Positions 33,552 through 42,360 of a stretch of DNA of 64,000 nt are shown here, piece by piece. The stretch's first letter is position 1; each line of letters begins with the position of its first letter. This DNA comes from Petunia secreta (Eukaryota > Streptophyta > Magnoliopsida > Solanales > Solanaceae): contig JARKIP010000005.1 of the NCBI GenBank assembly GCA_029990175.1, forward strand, positions 34,543,501-34,607,500, in the 5' to 3' direction. Made by a program: the position numbers and the translations under genes. Under the pieces are notes generated by a model. It saw nothing but the letters and a program-made list of their open reading frames with translations, did no database searches and was not told where the DNA came from.

Positions 33552-33680
33552 AATTTTGAGGGAGACCTCAAAATTCTACCCCAGTTTGTATTTGAAATTT
33601 TTGAGAGATCCTCAAAAATTTCTGCCCCAGTGTCAACAATGTTTGTCCTCTAGGAATTTTTGAGAGTTCCTCAAAAATTC
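33552..33680. repeat. Three tandem hairpins, H 3' UTR
   Basis: Stems are AATTTTGAGG/CCTCAAAATT (33552-33575), AAATTTTTGAG/CTCAAAAATTT (33595-33621) and GAATTTTTGAG/CTCAAAAATTC (33654-33680). Loops are 4-5 bases. Each is followed by CTGCCCCAGT or CTACCCCAGT. Confidence 0.85.
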
Positions 33681-33840
33681 TGCCCCAGTGTTTGCTTTAT
33701 GTGAAAATGAAACTTTTATATTTATGCGACCGAACCTTGAGTAGGTTGCCTATGTATCCCACTTAGGGAATCAGGTCATGACGTAGTTCAAATTACATAA
33801 TGTTTTGCAGAATAATGAAACCATTAGCTAATACAAGCTC

Positions 33841-34580
33841 TTATACATAGTATCTTTTGACAGCGTCTGAGTTGATTGGTTTTGGCAAAACATCCATGTC
33901 CATTTCTGCCAGTATCAATGATCCTCCGTTCAAAACTCGATGAACCATGAACGGCCCTTGCCAATTTGGTGCAAACTTGCCTTTTGCCTCTTCTTGATTT
34001 GGAAATATCTTCTTCAGTACTAATTGCCCAGGTTCGAAGGATCTTTCTCGGCCTTTCTTATTAAACGACATAGCCATTCTCCTCTGATATAATTGACCAT
34101 GACATACTGCATTCAGTCTCTTGCCGTCGATAAGGGCCAATTGCTCCATTCTTCCTTTGATCTATTTAGCATCTTCCAACTGTGTCTCTTGGATGATTCT
34201 AAAAGATAGTAAGGAGTGGCCCCCGTTGATGATCTCATTGTGGTGCGGTATCCTAACAGAGCATAGGGTAGGTTCTCATGCCATTGCTTTGAATTGTCTG
34301 TCATCTTACACAATATCCTCTTGATGTTCTCATTGGCCGCCTCGACCGTACCATTTGTTTGAGGTCTGTATGCAGTGGAATTGTGATGCTTGATCTTGAA
34401 AACCTCATAGGGTGCTTTCATTAGGTCACTATTGAGATTTGACCCATTGTCGATGATTATCGACTCAAGAATGCCAAATCGACAGATCATCTTATCACGG
34501 ACAAAGTTTGACACCACTTTCTTCGTCACCATTTGGTAAAATAGTAAATGGCTTCCAGTATGAATCGTGCATTGGAAGCC
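33841..34580 (-). pseudogene. Tat/Ogre integrase core and C-terminus
   Basis: The minus strand encodes the second half of integrase in two frames. The part at 34532-34113 has VTKKVVSNFVRDKMICRFG, IIIDNGSNLNSD (second catalytic Asp region, in the IxxDNGxxF position) and TAYRPQTNGTVEAANENIKR (catalytic Glu). The part at 34149-33841 has FEPGQLVLKKIF and GKFAPNWQGPFMVHRVL (C-terminal fold) and ends at 33841. The frames overlap near 34113-34149, so there is an indel. The first catalytic Asp block is separated from this part by the ycf2 insert. This cannot be functional. Confidence 0.82.
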
Positions 34581-34865
34581 ATGGTTATGGACCCGAATCC
34601 GTTAGTATGGAACATTTTCTTTTCCAAGTGAATCCCCTAGTATATGAAAGAGTGAAAAGGTGCTTTCGTTGTTGTGGAATAAGAAGCCTTCGTATCTTAA
34701 TGCACGTATTTAATTTATTCGGGGCTATTAGAGCGGGATCCCCTTTTTGGGGAATATGAGTGGAAGCAATAACAAGAATATTTCTAGTAGAACATCTTTC
34801 ACAATCCCTGGAGAGATGGTTCACTAATAGACCGAGGGATAAGTCATTCGACTCATTAACATCCA
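34581..34865 (-). pseudogene. ycf2: Nuclear copy of a chloroplast ycf2 fragment (NUPT)
   Basis: The minus strand encodes residues I recognise from plastid Ycf2, a large AAA-family chloroplast protein. They include LDVNESN, LGLLVNHLSRDCERCSTRN, ILVIASTHIPQK, DPALIAPNKLNTCIKIRRLL and PQQRKH-FTLSYTRGF. The reading frame is then lost (GFTWKRKCSIL), as expected for a dead copy. It lies inside the Tat/Ogre integrase, between the CGMDVIGPID block and the FILEAIYYFTKW block. GCTTCCAATG followed by GAC or CAC occurs on both sides, which looks like a flank copied during repair. About 35 bp beyond 34865 is also foreign to integrase but I cannot identify it. Confidence 0.85.
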
Positions 34866-34899
34866 ACCAAGATAATATCGATTGCTCGCCCGACATCAG

Positions 34900-35722
34900 C
34901 CTCTTCACCCACCGGATCAATGTCCATTGGAAGCGACTGGATCGATAGGTCCTATGACATCCATTCCGCAGGTGGCAAAAGGCCAAGGCGATCCCATGAT
35001 ATTAAATTCATTAGGAGGCATCGGATCATATCTCCATGGACTTGGCATTGAAGACATTTCTTTGCGTGCTTTATGCAATCATGCTCCATTGTCATCCAGA
35101 AATAGCCAGCTCTCAAAATCTTCTTTGCAAGCATGAAACCGTTCATATGTGGACCGCACGTCCCAGATCGTATTTCTTCTAACAATTTAGCAGCCACTTT
35201 TGCATCCACACATCTCAGCAACCCCAAATCAAGTGTCCTTTTGTACAAAACTTCTCCGTTCAGAAAGAAGCCATTTGCTAGCCTCCTCAGTATCTTCTTT
35301 TGGAGAGTTGTTGCATTCTTTGGGTAAGTGCCGTCTTTGAGAAGCCCTTTGATGTCATAAAACCAAGGCTGTCCGTCTGATTCTTCTTCTACGTGATAAC
35401 AGTATGTTGGCTGCTTCCTCTCTGTCAGGGGTATTGAGTCAATGTAGTTCTTGTCCGGATGTTTGATCATGGAAAATATGGTAGCCAAAGCATCCACGAA
35501 CTCATTTTTCAGCCTAGGGACATGCTGGAACTCTATCTTGGTGAACCTTTGCTTCAGCTCCTTTATACACTCCAAGTAAAACAGTATCTTGGAGTTCTTT
35601 GTTTTCCACTCTCCTCGGACTTGGTGAATCAGTAAGTCAGAATGCCCGATTGCTAACAGCTCTTGTATGTTCATGTCCACTGCCAATCTAAGACCCAAGA
35701 TGCAAGCTTTATATTCCACCAT
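34900..35722 (-). pseudogene. Tat/Ogre second RNase H and integrase N-terminus
   Basis: On the minus strand from 35722: MVEYKACILGLRLA and LIHQVRGEWKTKN belong to the extra (archaeal-type) RNase H that marks Tat/Ogre. RLKNEFVDALATI follows. The integrase zinc finger is around GPHMNGFMLAKKILRAGYFW ... CIKHAKKCLQCQ. A frameshift near 35000 precedes the first DDE block WPFATCG MDVIGPID, read in another frame to about 34910, where the integrase text is broken by the plastid insert. Confidence 0.82.
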
Positions 35723-35764
35723 GTTGTTGGTGCAAGGAAAGCTTAGTTTGGCCTTGACAAGATA

Positions 35765-36179
35765 CTATTGTCCGATCTCGGAAACTGATACCGCCCCAAT
35801 GCCGACTCCTTTGAAATTCAGTGCTCCATCGAAGAATAGCCTCCAACCATCAGACTCTTCGGTGATATCTTCTCCTACGAACATAACTTCTTCATCGAGG
35901 AAATAGCTGTGCAACGGTTCATAGTCATCCCCTACCAGATTCTCGGTCATATGATCAGCCAAGGCTTGAGCTTTCACCGCCTTTTGAGTGGAATAAGTGA
36001 TGTCGAATTCACTGAGCAGCATTTGCCCTTTAGCCTGTTTTCGAGTAGGCATTGGTTTTTGGAAGATATACTTGAGAGGATCCATCCTCGATATCAGCAA
36101 TGTTGAGTAAGATGTCAAGTAATGTCGCAACTTCTGTGCTATCCAAGTCAGCGCACAGCACGTACGCTCTAGTAATGTG
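35765..36179 (-). pseudogene. Tat/Ogre RNase H and start of second RNase H
   Basis: The minus-strand frame has MDPLKYIFQKPMPTRKQAK and LLSEFDITYSTQKAVKAQALADHM (end of the RT-linked RNase H), then an acidic linker and WRLFFDGALNFKGVGIGAV (start of the extra RNase H). A stop separates it from the next part at 35764. The upstream end, including all of reverse transcriptase, is displaced beyond the right edge by element I. Confidence 0.8.
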
Positions 36180-37723
36180 TGTCATACCCGATTTTGGACT
36201 CAAGTCGAGGTGAGTCGGGTTCCGGATTTGACTGGGTGAATTCATTTGAGTTTAAATGTTGGAGTCCCCACCTGATATAATTTCTAAGCCCTATTAGGTC
36301 ACCTAAGCGTCTAAAGTCAAGTTAAAAAGGTCAACTAGTCCATTCCAGAGATTCTATATGTTAAGAAGTCCAAATAACTCGGGGAAGATGGTGTTAGGCA
36401 CTTTCCCGAGTTGGTTACCGGCCGAGTCTAAATTTTGGGATACAAATAGTGCATATTACCATAAATACTAACTTGGGAAATAATTTGGCATTCTAGTTCA
36501 AAATGTAACACATTCATGCAATTTCAAACATATATATGTATAAACAGTTTTCATATACGACCTATATTTCGAGCCTAATCGTAGTTTACGGCCTTATCGA
36601 ATGCCTAATCGCTGATAAGTGTTAACATGCAAATGAGTATTCAATTCCAATTCGCATATGCAATCTACACACGAGAAGGTTTTGCACATATAGTCCATTT
36701 TCGTAAACAAATTCAGATTTAGCAAGAAAACTAAAGGGGGGTTTGTTTAAAAATAAAATGTTGGCCATTTAGGGTCGGTGTGACTCGTCATTAATTGTCG
36801 AGCCCGAGCTTTAATGACCTTTTTTGTGTTTGGGTTGAATTGTGGAAATATATATAGGAAGAGAGGTTGTTTTTGAAATACGGATTCACAAAAGCACATA
36901 AATGCAGATAAGGGGGCTGTCGCACGTAATAGTATACATATAAGTATTAGACATGCAAATATATGGTCCAAATCATAGTTATAACTTTGAGAAAGTATGT
37001 TTAAAGCGTATAAACGACCCCAAAGCTTTATACACCCCTATAGACTATTAGATTAGTATATAGGAGCGTTTTAAGTGGTAAAAAACAGTTTAAGCATGTA
37101 AGGGGCCCTTTTTGTAAATGTTTTTGGGCCCAGATTATTTATGCACAAGAGGGGCGACTACAGTCTTCATAAACAGTTCACATCAGACGTAAATAGCACA
37201 AAATAGCCCCTATTTTAAAATTTCAAGTTGTGATGCAAACTAAACATGCTTCTGATGCACCTTAGGTATGAACAACTTTTAATGAAGATAGGATTTAAAA
37301 AATGCTGTCAAAATAATCAGTTTTCATAATAGAGATCAATCCAGAATCATTTTTCTCCTGAATCATTTTTCTCCTGAATCTAGGCATGATGCATTGCACA
37401 TAGGGGAGAAAGGGCAAGAGAATGCCTCCTGGGTAGCCGATTTTGTACAACATCATTGTTGTACTCCTGTTTTAAAAGATATAGGTAGGGCACTCAATGA
37501 ATTTACAATTTAGGGACAGTTCCTAAGGGGAAACACAAGAAGAGAAGGGGTACTGGCCAAAGAAAAAGGCCCTGTTTCTCATAGACTATGGGAGTACTCT
37601 GTTCTCAAAGGCCAGAAGTATCCTTTCAACAGTCAAAGGTTCCTTATTCCAAAACAATCAGAACCAGTTTAAGTAGTTCAAACATTGGCCTTATTGAACT
37701 CTCAAGATTCTCCTGTTCATAAT
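36180..37723 (-). repeat. 3' LTR of I, distal piece
   Basis: There is no gene. It starts TGTCATACCCGATTTTGG (plus strand). It is followed by element G, whose duplication ATAAT sits at 37719-37723. GGGACAGTTCC at 37509 is one base off the palindrome found in element E. Confidence 0.65.
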
Positions 37724-38465
37724 TGATGCAACCTAAAATGAGCGGAAGCTAAACACGATACAAACAATGCGGAAGCGATAAAGATAACAAGAAATCGAGA
37801 CTAGGAAGGTAAGAAATTAGAAGAAAGAATCGAATTCAATTCACTCACGTTGATTGAATTCAAAAGGGAGAAGGGAAACTCGAACCTTACAATGGAATCA
37901 AACTAGGTGTCGATCTCCATAGGTTCCAAGTCGAGACATACACGAAGCCTCGGGCTTCAACAAGAAGGGCTCGGCCTCTTCAATGTTCTCTCACAAATTC
38001 TATCTTCTAAAATAACTAACTACTGAAAATGAAGAGCTAATGTTCTATTTATACATTTACAATGATAAATGGATAAAATTGCCCCTGCAGTTGTTTCTGG
38101 CTCGCTGCTCAGCTCCTCTTCATCGCGATCGCACCAAGATGGCTCGCGATCGCGCAGGCATCATTTCCAGGCATCGCGAACGCGCAGAATAACATGCGAT
38201 CGCGCAGTGTACCAACTTCCTCTTCGCGATCGCGCAGGAATGGTCGCGATCGCGAAGAACAAATGTTCTTCGGCAGGGAGTGAGCTCTCAGTGTGCTCCC
38301 CTGTTTTGCCCTGTTTGGGTTGCCCTGTTTCCTGCCCTGTTTCCTCCGTCCCCGGCGCTCCAATGCATGATCTTCAAGACGTTTCTGGAGGCCTTAACTC
38401 GTATCCGTTGTGCTCTCGAGCTTGGCTTTTGATGGTTTGGAACTACACCATTTTATATTGCATCA
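37724..38465 (-). repeat. 3' LTR of G
   Basis: It pairs with 58461-59190 and is 12 bp longer because of one extra CTGCCCTGTTTC unit near 38330. A minus-strand TATAAATAG is at 38045-38053. A GCGATCGC palindrome cluster is at 38123-38257. Confidence 0.88.
38123..38257. repeat. GCGATCGC palindrome cluster, G 3' LTR
   Basis: Six GCGATCGC/GCGAACGC-type octamers occur in 135 bp, most flanked by extra C or G to give CGCGATCGCG. The other LTR copy is at 58861-58993. Confidence 0.85.
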
Positions 38466-38501
38466 TCCTCCCCTTCTTGAAAGGATTTCGTCCTCGAAAT
38501 C
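38466..38501 (-). promoter_or_regulatory. Polypurine tract and stem-loop of G
   Basis: On the minus strand the tract AAGAAGGGGAGGA abuts the LTR. The stem GATTTCG/CGAAATC with loop AGGA is at 38484-38501. It is outside any ORF, unlike in B and C. Confidence 0.82.
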
Positions 38502-38550
38502 GAACCATCAAAACCTACAATCAAAGCAAGCAAAACAAAAACATCCTAGT

Positions 38551-39537
38551 TCACAAGTAGGTTGGCTTAACAAGAAAGAGTGCAAGGTGTGTGGAAAACA
38601 CACTCTTGTGATAGAGCCAAGCATCAATACCTAATAAAAAGCGTATGTCCCTAAAGGAGACAACAAGGTCTTGGCTCGACAAGAACAAGCACCCATTTTT
38701 AAAACAAGAAAAGAGATCAAAGTCATGCAACATGTAGCAATCAAATGTCCTATGACCCCTAAGCTTACCATCAACACACCAGGCCTTCAAATCAATTTTA
38801 TCACAATGTGACACATTGGCTTTGGCATGCCCAACACTCGAGGTGTGCTCAACATATGAGATGGAGTAAGTAAAATAGTTCAACTCACAACTAACATCGA
38901 CTACTCCACTCCCCTTCTTAAAAGCATTCTTACACACACCGAGAGGTACCTCCTCATCTCCAAAATCAACCCCAAGATAATCCTCCTTATTGGACAAACT
39001 CCAAAGGAAGGTCTCGAAAATAGGTCCTTCATCATTATAGTCCACACAATGAAGGCTAGGACTACTAGAAGATAGGTCAACACGGCCAATACCAAGACCA
39101 ATCTCTTCACTCGGAGTTCCAAACGTTGGATCATCCATAGAGCCTAACTTGACAAACCATGGAGGTTCAACTCTACTACCGACTCTAGTCCGATACAATT
39201 CACCTCCACAAATGAGATTGCCTTCAAGCATTAGAAATGTAAAAGCATGCACCTCAAATTCATGGTCACACAAGAGCATAGTATCAAGACTAGGTCCTAC
39301 ACCCTCACTCGAGGAGTCATCGAAAATAAATCGATCCATCTCACACTCTAGAGACTCCTCAAGGTTAAAATCACCCTCACTATGACACAAGATACCACCA
39401 TTAGCAAGTAAGCAATCAAAGGGAAGAATGGGATAATCATGCAATTCATCTTCACCTTTATCAAATATGGGTGGGGTGTCATAACAAGGGTTCACGCACA
39501 AGGTCAACTTCAACATTTTCACTAAAGAGAGGTTCAA
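38551..39537 (-). CDS. G ORF-C, 328-codon frame of unknown function
   Basis: I do not recognise this protein. It is acidic with evenly spaced Cys and Phe, for example DYPILPFDCLLANGGILC, MLLCDHEFEVHAF, MEGNLICGGELYRT-like text and FKNGCLFLSSQDLV. There is no zinc knuckle or enzyme motif. It overlaps the end of ORF-B by 59 bases in another frame, and the sense of the text (CYDTPPIFDKGEDELHDYP) suggests both were one frame before a single indel near 39490. It lies in the place where pol would be in B, C and D. It ends about 50 bases before the stem-loop. Confidence 0.5.
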   Translation of the reverse strand: MNLSLVKMLKLTLCVNPCYDTPPIFDKGEDELHDYPILPFDCLLANGGILCHSEGDFNLEESLECEMDRFIFDDSSSEGVGPSLDTMLLCDHEFEVHAFTFLMLEGNLICGGELYRTRVGSRVEPPWFVKLGSMDDPTFGTPSEEIGLGIGRVDLSSSSPSLHCVDYNDEGPIFETFLWSLSNKEDYLGVDFGDEEVPLGVCKNAFKKGSGVVDVSCELNYFTYSISYVEHTSSVGHAKANVSHCDKIDLKAWCVDGKLRGHRTFDCYMLHDFDLFSCFKNGCLFLSSQDLVVSFRDIRFLLGIDAWLYHKSVFSTHLALFLVKPTYL

Positions 39538-40531
39538 TGAAAATCGAGCTCACATCATGATGTGGCTTTTCAACCATCTCAACTAGTGGTTCATTTTCAC
39601 ACACAAGTTGACCCAAAGGTTCTACACTAGTTGCAAACACATTGTATTCATTCAAATCATCAACTATCATAGAGTTTTCACATACAAGTCCACAAGACAA
39701 GGAAGTTTCATGCTTAAGGGAAGAAGAACTAACACTTACACTTGAGTCGCATCCGGGATCACTCAATGTACTTGAAGCATCATGGGAAGTTCCTTCACCT
39801 TGTAGCTCACATTTGACATCTCCTTCACCTTGTCTTTCCATCTCGGAACATGGTTGAGGCTCAAGAATACCCATAGCCGGAGTAGGTGGAATTTTCACGT
39901 CAACCCGGAATCTAGGACTAGGAGACTCATCACTTGATGTCTCCTTTTTCTTTGTTGGTGAACCACTCGGCTTTGGAAGTGGCTTCGGGCTCACCTTGTT
40001 GACATTTCCCAACCCTTTTGTAGCACTAGTCCCACCATTGCTCATGTTTGTAGGACTTCTTGTTTGCACATTGTTGCCCATGGAATGAAGTTCTCGATCC
40101 TTGCTCCTTTGCCTAGCCAAAGAAGGTGCACAAGTAGGCACTTGGCTCTTCGCCCGGTAAGGCACAAAGTCATAAACTCTTTGCTCTACGCCCACAAGAT
40201 ACGCATCCTTCACCACACTATATTGCACCCTCTTCCCCTCCAACCACGGCTCACCTATCCACACATCAACATGACGCATGGGATACACATACAACCACAC
40301 ATAGCATTTATAACTCCTATGAGATATGAGTACCCGAGCATCCTTAGAAACCCACACTCCATCATACTTATAAGGATGCTCTAGCTTATGGCATGGTATC
40401 CTAAGCCTATCAACCAAAGAGGTGCTAATACAATTGGCATCGGTATCACCAATCTTGAGCAAGTACCCTCCAATACCATCTACCTCAAAAACGAACCTAC
40501 GTCTACCCAAGTCTTGTACATTGGCATCCAA
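39479..40531 (-). CDS. G ORF-B, protease-like domain lacking the catalytic Asp
   Basis: Residues about 15-100 track the retropepsin region of element C. SLVDRLRIPCHKLEHPYKY matches the SLVSQ-LPTMKHPHPYKL pattern, and MRHVDVWIGEPWLEGKRV matches MQACHLLLGRPWQYDRT. Where C has IDSGSCAN this protein has IGDTDAN, so the active-site D-S/T-G is lost. After residue 130 the sequence turns Ser/Pro/Lys-rich (SPKPLPKPSGSPTKKKE) and then acidic, with no reverse transcriptase. A stop at 40532-40570 separates it from ORF-A in the same region. Function unknown; proteolysis is unlikely. Confidence 0.6.
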   Translation of the reverse strand: MDANVQDLGRRRFVFEVDGIGGYLLKIGDTDANCISTSLVDRLRIPCHKLEHPYKYDGVWVSKDARVLISHRSYKCYVWLYVYPMRHVDVWIGEPWLEGKRVQYSVVKDAYLVGVEQRVYDFVPYRAKSQVPTCAPSLARQRSKDRELHSMGNNVQTRSPTNMSNGGTSATKGLGNVNKVSPKPLPKPSGSPTKKKETSSDESPSPRFRVDVKIPPTPAMGILEPQPCSEMERQGEGDVKCELQGEGTSHDASSTLSDPGCDSSVSVSSSSLKHETSLSCGLVCENSMIVDDLNEYNVFATSVEPLGQLVCENEPLVEMVEKPHHDVSSIFIEPLFSENVEVDLVREPLL

Positions 40532-40570
40532 ATGAGAATTTGGACGCTCACAAGTGTCAACACCAACAAC

Positions 40571-41099
40571 TTAGGTCTTCCTTATCCCTCCACTAGTGGA
40601 AACACCACTAGAACAATCTCCACTTCCCGTCACTCTCCCAACATTAGAAATGTTGTTGGAAGTTGAGGAAGGAACCTTGCCATGGAACCCATAAGTGCCT
40701 CTCGCCTTGGTTCCATAGCCCATAGTACTACTCCTACTACAACCATCCACGCCCCTCACGACATACAACCCCTTTGTAGCAAAAGCAACACCATTTCTCA
40801 AACCAACCTCCTCATGGGAATTAGAAGCATTAGGTCGCTTAGCGTACCTTGAAGATGCAAGCTTCTTCTTTCCCACAGAACAACCACCACCGCCTCCCAT
40901 ACTAATGGAAGGTCCTCTACTACTCCCTTGCACACCGTTAGCAACACTAAGAGAGGATGCATAAGAATAACCCGTATGCTCAACATCATCATCAACTCTA
41001 TCTATGTTACTATCATCAATATCATGTTCTTCACAAGAAGAGTAAGTAGGATCAATGTACCTTGAAGCGTCACCATCTTCGATTTCTTGACTGGAAGCA
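40571..41099 (-). CDS. G ORF-A, Gly/Ser-rich gag-like part
   Basis: The frame is open from the E insertion site (41099) to a stop at 40571. It is acidic first (IDDSNIDRVDDDVEHTGY) and then Gly/Ser-rich and basic (ISMGGGGGCSVGKKKLASSR). It continues the frame at 57109-57280 across element E when the duplicated AAGCA is counted once. There is no CCHC knuckle. Its position upstream of the protease-like domain suggests a Gag-derived protein, but this is position-based inference only. Confidence 0.5.
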
Positions 41100-41909
41100 T
41101 GTTATTTCCCACGATTACACCACTTTTTTGTTTTAAGGACCAGTTCCTTAAAATGTGTTCCTTTACTCTATGATATGCGGAACTAAAATTGTAAGTAATT
41201 GAACACCAGATATTAGCGTGGAAAAACCCCTTGACTCGGGATCAAAAAACCACGACCTACTTCTCAAGTAGGATTTCAATTTTACTATGTAAAAAGACCC
41301 ACTTGGTTACAAGACTCACTCTCACTAACCTAGGACTAACTCTAATCCTTTAGTGATCTTTCTCACGATCAGTGAAGTTGTGTCAAGTCCACGACTTGAA
41401 CCAGAAAGTTTACAACTCGATTTTTGCTTACTACAATTGAACTAAGACTTGAACTTTTACAAGATTCAATCTAAGGAACAGGTTCTAACTTAGTTCTACT
41501 GTAGCAAACTGATTACACAAATAAGCTAATAATTCTTCTCAGCTTTTGCTCGATGCTCTCTGTATTTGTGTGCCCTTCTATGGCTGATAGTCTCCACGTT
41601 TTTATAGCTTCAAGCAGCCAAGAAGTCTTGATGAATTAGAACTCTAAAGCTCCCTTGACTTTAAGTCCTAATCGGATTCTACACTTGAGAATCCGGATCT
41701 TCTATCCTTTATCCTTTAGTTTATGCAATCTTTTCATATCCATTTAGACCTGCATAATTATCAAGATATTCAGTTTTAGGATAAATAATAATATCAACTT
41801 AAACGATTTTACATGAAGTATCTATTCTGCTGCAGTAAAGCAAAGGAACAGGTCCTTTGAATCCGTTCCTCTGTCATCAGTCAAAACTCCAAGCTTATCC
41901 AAGCTAACA
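41100..41909 (-). repeat. 3' LTR of E
   Basis: It pairs with 56296-57108. A minus-strand TATAAAAA is at 41599-41606. GGAMCWGKTCC palindromes are at 41137 and 41845. Confidence 0.92.
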
Positions 41910-41928
41910 ATTTCCCCCTTTTGATGAT
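41910..41928 (-). promoter_or_regulatory. Polypurine tract of E
   Basis: On the minus strand TCATCATCAAAAGGGGGAAAT abuts the LTR. The TTTGTCATCATCAAA context is usual for Sirevirus tracts. No strong stem-loop is present. Confidence 0.85.
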
Positions 41929-42360
41929 GACAAACTCATACACATAGCTGCATATCCGTAATGTCCTGAGGTACTACTTAAGCTCAAAAACAATCATTCA
42001 GTGAAGAATTAATCATTAAGGAACAGATTTTTATTAGGTATAAAATCATGCAAAATCAGACTTACTCTTTCCCCTTTTGGCATCATTGAAAAGGTTGCAT
42101 AAAAAATATAACTCAAGTGTTAGAATTAATCAGCACTTGGCCATATAGGCAACTCAGAATGCAAACATAATTCAAATTAAAGCAACTGCAAAACAATGAT
42201 ATTAGCCATCCAAGACAATTCATTAAATCAAACATTGAAAACAGGGGATACACGCACATACTACAGAATTATCCAAAAATTAAAGAAGAAAAAGGCTAAG
42301 GCACTAAGCTAGGCTAGATCCCACAAGACATAAGATGGCTAAAGGCTAAGGCTAGGGTGG

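Larger units (their letters stand above)
31379..36179 (-). mobile_element. Tat/Ogre-lineage Gypsy element H, partial
   Basis: Seen on the minus strand: the end of a broken pol (36130 to 33841), a 3' UTR with hairpins and a 69-bp array, a polypurine tract (32291-32310), and the first 0.9 kb of the 3' LTR. The LTR is cut at 31374 by element A and the pol upstream end is cut at 36180 by element I. A second RNase H domain (FFDGALNFKGVGIG) between RNase H and integrase is the hallmark of Tat/Ogre. The left end of its LTR is not found. Confidence 0.82.

Noticed and set aside
34581..34865. A working ycf2 gene or a mis-assembled chloroplast contig
   Set aside because: Only 285 bp, frameshifted, and joined on both sides to the same integrase gene.
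38123..38257. GCGATCGC octamers as cyanobacterial HIP1 sites or bacterial contamination
   Set aside because: They are confined to the LTRs and leader of one plant element, with matched copies in both LTRs.
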